NCBI GenBank assembly: GCA_903632075.3
Contig: CAHIKZ030002090.1
Span: forward strand, 4,361,001-4,425,000
Length of the DNA: 64,000 nucleotides
Direction of reading: 5' to 3'
From: Acanthosepion pharaonis
Lineage: Eukaryota > Mollusca > Cephalopoda > Sepiida > Sepiidae
Both the position numbers and the translations under genes were made by a program. Below are positions 20,998-33,237 of this stretch, piece after piece. The notes under the pieces were generated by a model that had not been told where the DNA came from, did not search any database, and saw nothing but the letters and a program-made list of their open reading frames with translations. Numbering within the stretch: the first letter of the stretch is position 1; every line of letters begins with the position of its first letter.

Positions 20998-21070
20998 ATT
21001 CTGGCAGAAATACTTTTTGTCTGGACCTCCTCAAGTAATTTTAAGTATAAAAGAATAGAAATATTTACAT
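20665..21070. repeat. Dispersed repeat R8 pieces flanking a (TA)n tract
   Basis: 20670-20760 (CGTTAAAGTCAACTGACAAGATACTGCGACTAAGC) matches 24.1 kb and, inverted, 33.2 kb. Around the TA tract 20930-20994, AGCATTTCTCCCAGAATAC (left) faces GTATTCTGGCAGAAATACT (right), so the microsatellite sits in the loop of an inverted repeat. Confidence 0.65.
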
Positions 21071-21159
21071 CTAACTCACTCATGTCTTCTCTCCACCTCT
21101 AACTTCCTCACTTCGTTAATTTACATATGCTTAATACGGCCCCTCAAAAATGTGTAAAT

Positions 21160-21290
21160 TTCTTTTCATTTTTTGTTTCAACCTTTGGAAGTAAAGTCTG
21201 ATGATCCACAGTCCTTTTAAAAGGGCTGGGGTGAAATAATTTATTACATGGAACCTTAAAGTGATCTGTTTTTATTTAAATTATTTGCTC
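21160..21290 (+). ncRNA. Second hammerhead-like copy of repeat R7
   Basis: CTGATGA at 21198-21204, a 9-bp-class hairpin CCACAGTCC / GGGCTGGGG with one mismatch, then GAAA at 21233-21236. A 3-bp helix III (ATA with TAT) is again possible. The first two base pairs of helix I change from C-G and A-U (11 kb copy) to U-A and G-C here. Beyond that, helix I is weak because the 5' flank has been replaced. Confidence 0.4.
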
Positions 21291-21358
21291 TGGATTTACA
21301 TTGAGCTCTCTGGATTTTATCCTCCTTGGGTTTGCCCATACGGATTACCTAGTTTTTC

Positions 21359-21444
<86 letters not shown>
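21291..21444 (+). repeat. R7 3' part and (TA)n
   Basis: GCTCTGGATTTACATTGAGC, TATCCTCCTTGGG and TTTTTCATAAA lead into a TA tract (21362-21444), as in the 11.1-kb copy. Confidence 0.8.
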
Positions 21445-21447
<3 letters not shown>

Positions 21448-22660
21448 GCAAATTATATAAATTTAACGTTCACAGCATTAATTCAAAAGAGGTCTCGATA
21501 TCGATAGTAGAGCGATAATAATTTATTATGATTTTATCATATAGACAAACACAGTTTACTCACTATAAAGATGCAACTTCGTTCCGGTGCATTTCAATTC
21601 CAAGAATGGATAAACATGGATAATAGTGTGTGTATGTGTGTATGTGTATTCGAAGAGAGAGAGGAAGAGGGAAAGTGAAGAACTTAATTATTGCATGTAA
21701 AAACATAGGCTTATATAATGTGTTGATGCGTTGATCAGTACGAAGAGTTTTTTTTCATTTTGCGAAACGCTCCTATAGAAAATTTAAATATTTGGCAGCT
21801 AACAAGTGATGGCATCTGATTTATTTAATATTTAAATTAGCGTTGGTTTTATTTTCCATATTTATGATTTTGAATTTGTTGTTTAGCTCGATATAAATCT
21901 TTAATGTCTTAAAAGCGTTGATGATTCTTAAAAGAGGCTTTGAAAATCTTAACCTGACTCTTGCTATTTTATGATGAGCGGTGTTTTGTAACACAGACAA
22001 TATGTCGTACTAGACTTTTGGATTTATGTTTCTGGATAATATGCATTAATTATTAACATGTTTTGTATTTATTTCTGACTAAATTTTGATCTCTTTATTT
22101 TGTGTTTAATAACATTATTTTCTATTCTATAAGAAACAATATCGCTTAATGCTGATTCGGGTTTTTTGTTCTAAGCACTAAAATTCATAATCCCAACACT
22201 GTCATCTTTTTTAGAATGTGAATGAGAGTTCCTTGTTTTTTGATAGTCTTATTAGCGTATTCACGTGTCGTTTTGGTAGCTAGGAAAATTGCGGTTATAG
22301 GTGTGAGTGTGTTGGGCGGGTACGTAACTAAAACATGGCGCTGTATCTTTTTAATGTCGTAATGCCTGCCAAGTTATCTAGTAGGATAGCATCATTGGAA
22401 TTAATTGCTCTGCACTTCCTCCGATGTGTCGGACAAAGCGAAATGTAACAAATCTATGTTCGCTTTGACGAGTGTTTTTTTTTCCTTCTTCTTACATAGT
22501 TGGATGTATTAGCCTAATTCATGCAAATGTTTTCTGTCAAAACTTACTTATGATTCTGATTTACTTCCACGAGAAAAAGGATAAAATTGACCCATAAACA
22601 ATCTCTCGAGTATTAGAATGTGTCAAAAGTAGCTTCATTTTTTAAAATATTTTTTTTTAA
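21445..22660. other. No recognisable feature
   Basis: About 1.2 kb of AT-rich unique-looking DNA with T runs; no long frames and no named repeats. Confidence 0.55.
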
Positions 22661-22664
22661 TCAT

Positions 22665-22760
22665 TTCACCACAAAAGAGGTAAGAATGCCACTAAGACGC
22701 AAGGGATGACTGGGAGTGAAAGTGACAAATAAAACTTGCGGAGAAGAAATTCCATCTGAA
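22665..22760 (-). mobile_element. LINE-A 3' end fragment
   Basis: The minus strand ends CCCTTGCGTCTTAGTGGCATT ... GGTGAAATGATT, the LINE-A 3' terminus. Confidence 0.6.
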
Positions 22761-22794
22761 GTTTATTTTATTTGATGTCCACATCTAAAAACTA

Positions 22795-22968
22795 TTAGGT
22801 TGGTGCACAAATAATGACGTAATAATGTCGTTTTTTGACGTTAAAAAATACAATATATTAGACTCCATTATATCGTTAATATATATATATAATGACGTAA
22901 TAATGTCGTTTTTGACGTATTTTTAACGTCAAAAAACGACATTATTACGTCATTATTTTTGCATAACG

Positions 22969-22972
<4 letters not shown>
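22795..22972. mobile_element. Mariner-type MITE with internal hairpin
   Basis: It begins TTAGGTTGGTGCACAAATAAT, the well-known mariner terminal word (TTAGGTTGGTGCA), and ends ATTATTTTTGCATAACGTA. ATGACGTAATAATGTCGTTTTTTGACG occurs near 22814, again directly near 22892, and inverted near 22927-22955, so 22891-22957 forms an almost perfect hairpin. There is no coding capacity. It abuts (TA)n at 22970-23056, consistent with TA target choice. Confidence 0.8.

Positions 22973-23056
<84 letters not shown>
22970..23056. repeat. (TA)n microsatellite
   Basis: Long TA tract between the MITE and an S4 SINE. Confidence 0.95.
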
Positions 23057-23059
<3 letters not shown>

Positions 23060-23074
23060 GACTCTTCGGCAAAA

Positions 23075-23250
23075 GCGAATTGATTCACTGTGTTTATCTA
23101 AAAATAATAAATAAATTCACCTACATCCCTCCCGTGCGCCGACGGCTTAGTGGTAGAATCTCCGACTAACACCAATTCAGTGGGGTATCGATCCTAGCTA
23201 GCAACACTGAAGAGCTGCGAAACAGTCTGTCTGTGGATGATATATATATA
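23075..23250 (+). mobile_element. SINE S4 (tRNA-derived), copy 1
   Basis: GAGACTCTTCGGCAAAAGCG, GTGTTTATCTAAAAATAA, then a tRNA-like GGCTTAGTGGTAGAATCTCC (A-box-like) with GTATCGATCCTAG (B-box-like) and GAAACAGTCTGTCTGTG before a short TA tract. The same order is at 25310-25530. Confidence 0.75.
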
Positions 23251-23474
23251 TTCGTCTGGGTAAAATGACTACCACTAATCCTTTAGCCATCTCTTCCCTT
23301 TTTCTCTTTTATCTTCCCTCCCCACTACCAAATCTAATGTGTCGTATTTCCTCCATTTACGCAGGATATTTCGGTCTGAAGAGTTGAACATCTCGGTGTT
23401 CACGAAATAAATTTATAATCGAAATGGATAATTAAAGTCTCCGTCGTCGTCGTCGTCTTCTTCTTCTTCTTCTT

Positions 23475-23507
<33 letters not shown>
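23251..23507. other. No gene; (CGT)n(CTT)n(TA)n tract at 23440-23507
   Basis: Unique-looking spacer followed by a compound trinucleotide and TA microsatellite. Confidence 0.7.
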
Positions 23508-23510
<3 letters not shown>

Positions 23511-24035
23511 GAAATGGACAAAGTTCGACAATTATTTTAAGACATTTTTTTATGTTTATACGTTCTTTTTATAGATACAAATATTTAAGTAAATGCTCTG
23601 TTTATAAACAGAGCATTTTTTTTAAATATTTATATCTATAAAAAGAACGTATAAACATAAAAAAATGTCTTAAAATAATGGTCGGACTTTGTCCATTTCA
23701 TAATGTGTGCGGTCATTTGTTTAGATTTGGATACGCATCGAGCAGATATGAATGTATGAGAGAAAATCATGGAGAACTATAGTTTTAAAACAGTAAAATC
23801 GAGTTTGCTAACCAAAATGCTCCTCTGTGGCCCAATAGGTAAAAGCACGCAAGGCTATACGACGGTTCAGTATAGGATACAGGTTCGGTTCCCTCTCGAA
23901 GAACGCATATTTTCTATGAAAATTTCTCGGACATTCAGGCTGGCAAATGTTGTTAATAATGTTTATTATAAACAGAGAATTTACTTAAATATTTGTATCT
24001 ATAAAAAGAACGTATAAACATAAAAAATGTCTTTA
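23508..24035. mobile_element. SINE S2 cluster: tail palindrome plus complete unit
   Basis: 23508-23705 is a near-perfect palindrome: a minus tail (ATGAAATGGACAAAGTTCGAC ... AAATGCTCTGTTTA) and a plus tail (TAAACAGAGCAT ... GACTTTGTCCATTTCAT) meet at TTTATAAACA. It is followed head-to-tail by a whole plus unit: upstream module, tRNA-like head with A box TGGCCCAATAGG and B box GGTTCGGTTCC (23828-23895), and tail to about 24030. Arm length is about 95 bp. Confidence 0.85.
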
Positions 24036-24265
24036 TATATAATATTGTGTATTTGGGCAGCAATCCTTCTTTTATAAAAAAAGTTTCGTTAAAAACGACT
24101 AGCAATGTACTGCAGTTAAGCTTTTTATTTAATTTTTCTTGTCTTTGTAGAAATCCAGATGGTGTGTAAAAGATGTCTAAATGTTCGGCATATTAGAGCG
24201 ATTTCGGCTATTCTTTTAGCCATTATCAAGGACGACATTGATTTTTTTTTATTATTTTTAACCGA
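24036..24265 (+). repeat. Dispersed repeat R8
   Basis: TGTGTATTTGGGCAGCAATCC, AGTTTCGTTAAAAACGACTAGC, ATGTACTGCAGTTAAGC and GCCATTATCAAGGACGA match the minus strand of 32990-33240 in the same order. Confidence 0.7.
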
Positions 24266-24279
24266 ATGTCTTTAACGAA

Positions 24280-24860
24280 ACTTGGCAGCTGATCTGAAAA
24301 ATAACCTAAAATCTGTTGTTAACTGGAGCATGGAATGGATTGTTAATTTTAATGCTTCCTTAAGGAAACTTATTTCTATTAAGATATGAGATATCCCCTT
24401 CTAACTTCCATCAGCATGACTAATGTTAAACTTCAAGGGAATGACTTGTTACGCCTTCTCGTTTAAACATTCTCTGCTTACATGAAGTTGAAAAATTATA
24501 TTGAATCAATTGCCAGGTCTGCTGCTAAGAAAGTTGATTTAGTGTGTCGTGCTAGACAAGCTTTTCTCTCTAGAATCTATCTTATTTATCATCTACCATT
24601 CATCCATGCGTTGACTGTTGCATGCTTATGTGGTCTGGTAATCATGCTATATAATTAGAGATCCTTTATGAAATCCAAAGAAGAATCTGAAATGCTATTG
24701 GTCCTGATGCAATCTCAATCGTTATCTGCTGTCTTCTTGATTCCTCTTCTTTTATTCTTCTCGGTACTTAATCATTTTTATCTTTTCCATATTCGTTCAA
24801 ACTCAATAACCATTGTGTTTTAGTGGCTTTACTGCCTTGCTTGGAATGAAATGACTCATT
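24280..24860 (+). pseudogene. LINE-A reverse-transcriptase C-terminal half, degraded
   Basis: The plus strand reads LADDLKNNLKSVVNWSMEW, then IVNFNAS, ARQAF...IHP.VD, EIQRRI.NAIGPDA, and ends in the LINE-A 3' UTR (TTTTAGTGGCTTTACTGCC...GAAATGACTCATTAC) before (TA)n. At least six stops or indels break it. This family's polymerase is a jockey-type non-LTR enzyme by its spaced WxNxxKT-like and ILDKIQRR-like blocks. Confidence 0.75.
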
Positions 24861-25283
<423 letters not shown>

Positions 25284-25309
25284 GGTTTTGTAAACAGTGA
25301 CTATTACGG

Positions 25310-25530
25310 CTATTATAGCAAGACTCTTCGATAAAGGGAATCGTGTCCTCTCAGTTACTGTGTGTTTATCTAAAAATAAAATACGCTAAAATTAACCTCC
25401 GTCCCTGCGTTGCTACGACTGCATAGTGGTAGCATCTCCGACTGACGCTAATTCAGCCGGATTTCGATCCTAGCTAGAGTCAACCGGACGTCTAGCCGCA
25501 CGGTAGCGAAACAGTCTGTCTGTGAATGAC
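25310..25530 (+). mobile_element. SINE S4, copy 2
   Basis: AAGACTCTTCGATAAAGGGAATC, GTGTTTATCTAAAAATAA, CATAGTGGTAGCATCTCCGAC, TTTCGATCCTAGCTAG and GAAACAGTCTGTCTGTG repeat the order of the 23.1-kb copy, with an extra CAACCGGACGTCTAGCCGC segment. Confidence 0.75.
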
Positions 25531-25904
25531 AATATGTATATATTTAAACGTTATTATAGTAGGCAGTTTTTATTTGAAATACACGCCCCATTAATCATTT
25601 ATTTATCAAACAGTGGGTAATAATGTCTATGGGACTTGCTATTTCTAGAAATTTGAATGCGTTCCAAGGTAAGTATCGAACTTCTGTCTACCTTTATAGT
25701 TTAAACTATCGTTGGATATTGCGTTCCTTTCCGCTCGGTCTCAAAGGACTTCTAGGCCCTTTTTACCTTATCTAAGGAAAGATCATTCATTATTCATTAC
25801 TTAGATCTTTATTGGAAATATTAGACTATTCATTGGCAAATTCTAAAGTTAGGGTAAAAAGTTACTTTGAAATATAGAGGTAAAAATGCACGATATCAAA
25901 TTGG

Positions 25905-25951
<47 letters not shown>

Positions 25952-26125
25952 CTCCCGTTTATTTCAGATGCCAAATATAATATTCTTTTAAATAATAAAC
26001 CGCATAGTATTTAACTCCGCCAACACTGTTAACCAGATATTTTTATTAAAATTTAAATTACGTAACAGTCAGCACCTGAACAATAGGTTGTGCATGAAAC
26101 TCCGAGTCGTGCTACTGGTGAAGGA

Positions 26126-26165
<40 letters not shown>

Positions 26166-26264
26166 GGGGGGGTGAGTATTGATGTCAATACTGAACAGTG
26201 ACAGTCGAAATCATGCTAGAAACCAATCTTCAGACCATTATAGCATAACTTAAAAGTTTATTTT

Positions 26265-26305
<41 letters not shown>

Positions 26306-26414
26306 TAATGGATATTTTATCTGCTAATCCAATATATTTTACATTTAAAGCCATATTTCACTAGACACTCTGTTTATTTGTTAATCAGTATATTTATTTT
26401 CGCCTAACGATCTG
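25531..26414. other. No gene; (TA)n at 25912-25949, 26130-26162 and 26271-26302
   Basis: Unique-looking DNA interrupted by three TA tracts and one G run (26164-26171). Confidence 0.7.
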
Positions 26415-27440
<1,026 letters not shown>

Positions 27441-27444
27441 AAAA

Positions 27445-27810
27445 GTGAAGTTTTGTTGAAATCAGTTGAAAAATGTAGGAAATCCGGTCCCATATATAAA
27501 CGAACACACACACACACACAAACAAACAAACAACCTGGGTTTTATAATAAGTATAACTCGATATTAGTTGTCCCCCTTTCATTCTGGCGACAGTGATGCC
27601 TCTTAATTGTGTTTTCAAATTGATTTCGTGCAAAAACAATTGTGTTTTTCCAATGTTTGGCGCTGTCAGAACCACGGCAAGGTAATTTTACGTAGTCCTG
27701 TGAAGTTTTCTTGAAATCGATTGAAAAATGTAGGAAATCCGATCCAATATATAAATGTACAGACACACACACACACACACACAACCTGGGTTTTATAATA
27801 AGTATGATGA
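27445..27810. repeat. Direct duplication around (CA)n
   Basis: 27450-27558 and 27695-27805 share GAAGTTTTnTTGAAATC, TTGAAAAATGTAGGAAATCC, a CA tract and AACCTGGGTTTTATAATAAG. The unit looks like the 3' end of the repeat marked at 27.14 kb. Confidence 0.8.
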
Positions 27811-27867
27811 TTTATGTTTTATATTTTACCCGATCCAAGCCTCGAGGTGGGGGGGATGAACGTTGTT

Positions 27868-28384
27868 TAGAAGTGAAGATTATGAGAATATGGTGGATTA
27901 GATAACAATTGACCTTTGGCTTGAAGAGTTTAAAATTGTAGCGTTCATGGAAGCATTCACGCGGGAGTCAATAATTAAAGACTACGTTAACCATGGTTGT
28001 AAAGCCCAGAAGAGAATATTGTGAGGACTTGGTAGTCATATCGATAACAAGAAATCTCAAGTGAATACCGTTTCGCAAGAAATAAAAAATAAAAACCCAA
28101 AACATGATGGCCTCATGTTTGTGACAGTTACATTTTTTGCAATAATTCTAAGATTTTCAAGAGCCACTTGCATCAGAGGATAAAAGGTAAGAGGCTTAGT
28201 TTATGAGGATATGTGGGGGGGGATATAACTGTTAATCCTAAACTTGAACAGGGTTAAGATTGTAGTGATCTAGAAGCAGCTGTTCGGAGGAAAAGTTGTT
28301 CGAGTGGAATTTACATCACACCAATGGTTCGAGGAAATGAGTGGTTCGTTACAATGGGCTTGGAATGGTGGGCCTTAGCCGTGA
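27868..28384. repeat. Dispersed repeat Q, two pieces
   Basis: 27868-27985 (GAATATGGTGGATTAG, CTTGAAGAGTTTAAAATTGTAG, GGAAGCATTCACGCGGGAGTC) and 28185-28320 (TTAGTTTATGAGGATATGTG, GTTAATCCTAAACTTGAAC) resemble 30045-30140 and 18340-18425. Class unknown. Confidence 0.5.
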
Positions 28385-29110
28385 AGGTTAGATCTGTTTT
28401 CCAAGAGAGTGACTTATTACGCCTTCTCGGTCTAACGTTTGGAAAGCTGATATACAATCAATCCTTAGGTCTTCTGCTACGAAAGTCGGTTCGCTGTGTC
28501 GTGCAAGACAATTTTTTTCTCGCCAGCATCCAGTTTACATATTTATAAGTCTATCATTCGTCCTTGCTTTGAATATTGCTTCCATATCTGATGTGGTGCT
28601 CCATCTATATATTTAGAGATATTTGCTAAAATCCAAAGAAGAATCTGCAATGCCATTGGTCCTGACCGGGCATCAGGTCTTCAGTCACTTTCTCACCGCT
28701 AAATTATAGATTCCCTCTGCCTTTTCTTTAAATACCTTTATGGTAATCGTTTTCATTAGCTTTCCTCTATGGTAACTAGTCTCTATAATTTAACCCTAGT
28801 ACTAGATTGGTGACAAGGTCCCACCATTTTACAGGGGTAATGGCTAAATCTCACCGTAAGTTCTATGTTAACAGTTACTTCACTGGCATTTCTTGCATGT
28901 GGAACTCTTTTCTGGCTTCTTGATTTCCAGTCAACATTGATCTTCAAAAATTTAAATTCAACACCAATTCCTACCTTAATATTCTTAGATCTTGTCTTTT
29001 TATTGTTCTCTCTCCTTAATAATGTTTTCTTTTCCGTATATTCTATCTCAGTAATCTCCGCTTCTTAGTGGCTTTATTGCCTTGCTTGGGGGAAATTATT
29101 AAAAAATAAC
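28385..29110 (+). pseudogene. LINE-A ORF2 C-terminal half and 3' end
   Basis: A short open part reads ESDLLRLLGLTFG, matching the SDxLRLLGLTFS block. Then, in shifting frames, come KSVR.VVQDNFFLAS (RARQFFSPES), RRICNAIGPD.ASGLQSLS, and a tail WLYCLAWG before an A run. The 5' part is missing and several frameshifts are present. Confidence 0.75.
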
Positions 29111-30630
29111 TAAGAAATTTAATTCGCCTGAACCCTTTCCAAAGAAATATTGATGGCAGTAGTACTCCATTTTCGTTCTGCTCTGGCTCTTTTAATGGTA
29201 GAGGATAGCAGTTAGGGACTTACTGGAGCAGTACAGGGAACTGGCCACATTTCTATCATCTTTAGCTATGAATCGTATTTACGAGCTCCACTTGGCGTTA
29301 ACAGGCGCTCAAAAGGGACCTCACGGAGAGAACAACTATTTATCGCGATAGTTGAAAATTAAGACAAAACGTTTACAATCGCGTCGCGCTGTCAACAATG
29401 GAGTTCGTCTGGCCACCTCAGTTAAGTAACATTGAACATAATCAATATTTAGATGGGGCACATCAGATAGTGTAAACTGTTTGTGTCCTTGTGCCAACAC
29501 CAGCCTCATGACCGAGTGTGGTCGTAGGGTCACTGGGGAACTGAGTACCTGACTCTCTATCCATTTTGTCAGTAGCGGAACTCGTCTAATTAATGACGGC
29601 TTACGTCTATATTACACTCAAATACCGATTCCCGTACAATCCACGATGAGACGTCGATCCAGGTCAGTACTGAGATTGTTACCGCTTGGCAATACCAGGT
29701 GCTGTAAGCTTGGAAGTGTGAGTGATGTAATGGATATGAATCCACCTCTTTCCCCCAGGTATGGGTTAATTAATAAGATTTGTATCACCAAATCATTATT
29801 ATCCCCTGAAAAAAATCTTACAATGTAAAATATTTTCTGGCTTTAAATAACCTGTAAAGGGTTGATAAGCAGTAGAAAACGGATCAATCAAACAATCTGA
29901 TCAATAAAATTACGTAAATTATAACTAGGTCAGTGATCCCAAAAGAACTGAAAGGGTTTATTGGGCTATTTATGCTCATTGAATACAAGACGCAAGAGCC
30001 ACTCAATGTAGAGGGATACTGAATGATGTGAGTGATATAAATGTAGGAATTAAAAAGTGAAATTCATGAGGATATGGAAACTAGTGATTGGCCCTTTACT
30101 TGAAGATGTTATGGTTATACTGTTCGGGAAAGCATCCACGAGGGAGTAAGGCTTTTGTGGCCTTCGTGATGCGTAAGGCTTAATAAAGAAAGGAAATAAA
30201 GAATCTTAAAAAAAGGAAGAAGATGAAAAAGAGAAAGATAAATTAATTTAGTGGGAAAAAAGAGAGACAAAAAAAGGATAACAGTGATGTCAAAGACGTT
30301 CAACAAAAGAAAGAGGAAGCAAATATTAAGTGAAATAAAAAAGGAAAGACTGCTGGGCGAGAGGGAAGGTGAAGAATGAAATATAAAAGAAGAAAAGGAA
30401 GAAATTGGTGTGCTGCGATGACAGAGAGAGAGAGAGAGAGCGAGAGAGAGAAAGAAAGATTATGTCCTTTAGCATCGTAGCTTCTAAATAGAGAAGCTCA
30501 TCTCGACATTGAGTAAAGTGTATAACTAGTTTAACAAGTTATAAACTAGATGCCAGCCAGAAGAGATATCCCAACGTGTGAACTAAATTATTGGGTCGTT
30601 AAATTCAAGCACGTACAGACATTTAACTAT
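29111..30630. other. No gene; repeat Q trace at 30045-30140, purine-rich 30180-30460
   Basis: 29.1-29.8 kb is less AT-rich and lacks microsatellites but shows no exon signature. 30180-30460 is A/G-rich with a GA tract near 30421-30450. Confidence 0.5.
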
Positions 30631-30639
30631 CCGCTTTTT

Positions 30640-31060
30640 TTAGGAATTAAGCAACGTTTAGAGTTGCAAAGGATGACACCCTGTGGAAAGACATGACCAC
30701 ACATACCTTGAAGTGACACGATACATAAAAGAAGAATAAAAAGAAAATAAAATGTCCTCATAATCAAAAATCTGAGCGATGTAATTTCGAATCTTCTATT
30801 TCATAGTAAATCATGGTCAAACTCCTCAAAGATGAAGAACAGACTTGAAACGACGTAGATGTGGTTCTACAAAAGGATGATGCTAATTACCAGAGACAGA
30901 ACAATTGAGCCACAAAACAGTTTACGAAAAATAGGAACAAGAAAACTAATAAAATACGGAAGAGACTGTTGAAATTTCTGCGACACATAATAAAGCAAAA
31001 GGCTAAGAGAATCTAACACTTAAACGATATATTAAAAGCAAGTGAAAGCGAGTATCACGA
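30640..31060 (+). pseudogene. Two LINE-B fragments
   Basis: 30640-30760 is a tail (GATGACACCCTGTGGAAAGAC ... CATAAAAGAAG). 30860-31050 carries DVVLQK and MWFYKRMMLI ... SLRKIGTRK in alternating frames, then a decayed FLGHIMRK block. They are separate truncated insertions or one rearranged copy. Confidence 0.6.
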
Positions 31061-31110
31061 ATAATGGTGAATTCGCGGTTGAACAGAGACAAATAGAGAC
31101 AAATAGAGAT

Positions 31111-31148
31111 ATAAATCCTGGTATAATTACCATTATACCAGGATTTAT
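31111..31148. repeat. Perfect hairpin, 17-bp arms, TACC loop
   Basis: ATAAATCCTGGTATAAT (31111-31127) and its exact complement at 31132-31148 are separated by four bases. No T run follows, so it is not a bacterial-type terminator. Possibly a young foldback. Confidence 0.85.
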
Positions 31149-31214
31149 TATTAACGGCAACAATCTTAACAACATAAGGCAGTGATAAACAAACAGCGCA
31201 GCGCGCTTCACATG

Positions 31215-31440
31215 TGTGATGAAAAGGATAGCAGGTGAGGCGGAATGCTTAAAAGACAATCAAAGATTTAGAAACAGTTTTAAAAAATTTATATGTTTTC
31301 AAAATTTAAAATATTATTATGGATTACTTGTAATTGAGTTCCAGTATAAATAGTTATAAATTATTATTGACCGATTTTATCACGATGATATTTTGGCATT
31401 ATATCAATTATAAAGAATATAACACCTACGGTTCGCAACT
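31215..31440 (-). repeat. Dispersed repeat D, copy 2 (single 22-bp unit)
   Basis: The reverse complement aligns with 6290-6535, including TATTTATACTGGnACTCAATTAC and TTTCTAAATCTTTGATTG, but has only one CCGCCTCACCTGCTATCC unit. Confidence 0.75.
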
Positions 31441-31459
31441 TAGAGAAGAGAGTTATCAG

Positions 31460-31620
31460 TGATAATACACCATTTACATTATTCGTATTGTCCTCATTTT
31501 TGTCGCTATATTTATCGCAACGTTTCGACCGCTGTACGCTCCGGCCTTCTTCAAGTGGTTGGAACGTCAGGTGGTTTATTTCGCTTACTTGGGTAGACTG
31601 TTCTAGTATCACGTACTATG
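31460..31620 (-). repeat. Repeat family P copy
   Basis: TTTACATTATTCGTATTGTCC, TATTTATCGCAACGTTTCGACC, CTCCGGCCTTCTTCAAGTGG and GGTAGACTGTTCTAGTATCACG, the same order as at 33.9-34.5 kb. Confidence 0.8.
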
Positions 31621-31739
31621 TCTAACTGATGTCAGTTATCAGTTATCTCCTGTTAATTCCCCTCTCTAAATTCTCCACCGCCTTAACCAGGTATTGAACT
31701 CACACTATTTGGGTCCTGATAAAAGTACAGTGGATAAAG

Positions 31740-31965
31740 GCGTTAGTTAGATCCCGTGACAGGACCTAGGGACCGACAGCCAGGTACAAGCACATATGAT
31801 TTGATTATAGCGGTGAAGCCTTTATGCAAAACCAACCACACTTTTTTGAAGGGCCGAATACAGGTTTTTAAATTCAGAGTTGTCCGTCTTCCAGTTTGTC
31901 TTGCTTATTTACCCATAGCTGGAAGGAGAAGAGGATTAATACCTTTACCAAGAATGTAATGGATT
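31740..31965 (-). mobile_element. SINE S6 copy
   Basis: Minus orientation of the body at 44.2 kb: GACAGGACCTAGGGACCGACAG, CCACACTTTTTTGAAGGGCCG, TTTACCCATAGCTGGAAGG, CTTTACCAAGAATGTAATGG. The tRNA-like head is cut off. Confidence 0.7.
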
Positions 31966-32078
31966 CGACAGGAATTCGAATAGTTATCTTTTTGGCCGGA
32001 CATAAATTATATAGAACTTGTTGAAATGTTTTGTATGTCCGCGAGCTATACTTTTAGACATTATAAAGGATAAATTTC

Positions 32079-32080
<2 letters not shown>

Positions 32081-32125
<45 letters not shown>
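32081..32125. repeat. (TA)n microsatellite
   Basis: TA tract directly at the end of a mariner relic. Confidence 0.95.
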
Positions 32126-32126
<1 letters not shown>

Positions 32127-32560
32127 TGCGATAGGTAAATTCTTGTCTAAATTACCCTTAAATGAAAATAACACTGACATCTCATTTTAACAGATATATT
32201 TACCAAAATTATACAAAAATGTCTGGAAATACTAAATAGTAAATATATTCAATCGAATCGACATTGGCTTCAATAACAGCCTTCTGACGACTTGCAACAC
32301 TTCTGGACAGTGAATGCTGCCATAATGCTTGCTTTCAATTCACGTTTGGTGTTACAATGAATTTTGTGGATGGGTCTCTCGCTCAATTGCGCACCACCCA
32401 TAATGATCAAGAGAGTTGCAGTCTGGTGAATTGTCTGACAGGCATCACTGGGTTTTCCTGCTTGTGCAGAGTCTTATTGCCAGACATAGTTCTTTCAGCA
32501 GCCAACCTCTTGACCCAGACAGCACTTGATGTAGGCATACGTGCTCAGTCTGTTTATAAG
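32126..32560 (-). pseudogene. Mariner-like element, 3' half, degraded
   Basis: The left end GGTGCGATAGGTAAATTCTTG resembles the terminal repeat TGCGATGGATAAATTGTCG of the element at 46.3-47.1 kb. Inside, CATTTTAACAGATATATTTACC, ATTGGCTTCAATnACnGCC, TTTTCCTGCTTnT and CTTTCAGCAGCC are shared with it. No intact transposase frame remains. Confidence 0.75.
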
Positions 32561-32584
32561 ATAGTTTTAAAGTCTGAATAGCCG

Positions 32585-32867
32585 AGAAAATACGTTAAGA
32601 TACGCCTCGAATAGATATGATCGTTCGAGAGAAATCGTGAGAAATTTGTTGATTAAAAACAGTAATTTGACTTTGCTAAATAGACGCTTTCTCTGTAGCT
32701 AAATAGTATAGCACGTCAGGCCAAATGACAGTCCCGTGTAGGATACTATCGGATGACACATATTTTCTACTATATTTCTCGGGCATTCAGGCCAGTAAAT
32801 GAAGTTAATACTGTTTATTATAAAGAGAGTATTTACTTAAATATTTGTATCTATAAAATAACGTATA

Positions 32868-32934
<67 letters not shown>

Positions 32935-32950
32935 GAAATGGATTATTTCC
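32585..32950 (+). mobile_element. SINE S2 copy
   Basis: Upstream module (GATACGCCTCGAATAGATATG, AACAGTAATTTGACTTTGC), decayed tRNA-like head (CACGTCAGGCCAAATGACAG), tail (GGCATTCAGGCCAGTAAATG, TACTGTTTATTATAAAGAGAG, ATATTTGTATCTATAAAAT). A (TA)n tract (32872-32931) has grown inside the tail before AATGAAATGGA. Confidence 0.75.
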
Positions 32951-32989
32951 GACAATTATTTAATTGAGAAATTTCGTAGAAAATATGCG

Positions 32990-33237
32990 TTCTCGAAAAA
33001 AAAAAAAAAACATGTATTCAGATAAAAATTTTAAAATTAAAATCGCCCTTGATAATGGCTGTAAGAATAGACGAAACTGCTCGAATATACAATTTTTTTT
33101 ACACACTTCGTGTCTAGGAAAGAAAGCTCTTGTACGAACACAAGAAAAAAAAATAAAATAAAAAGATTAATCGCAGTACCTTGTCAGTCGTCTTTAACGA
33201 AACACGTATAAAAGAGGGACTGCTGCATAAATACACA

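Noticed and set aside
31111..31148. Rho-independent transcription terminator
   Set aside because: No T run follows and the genome context is not bacterial.
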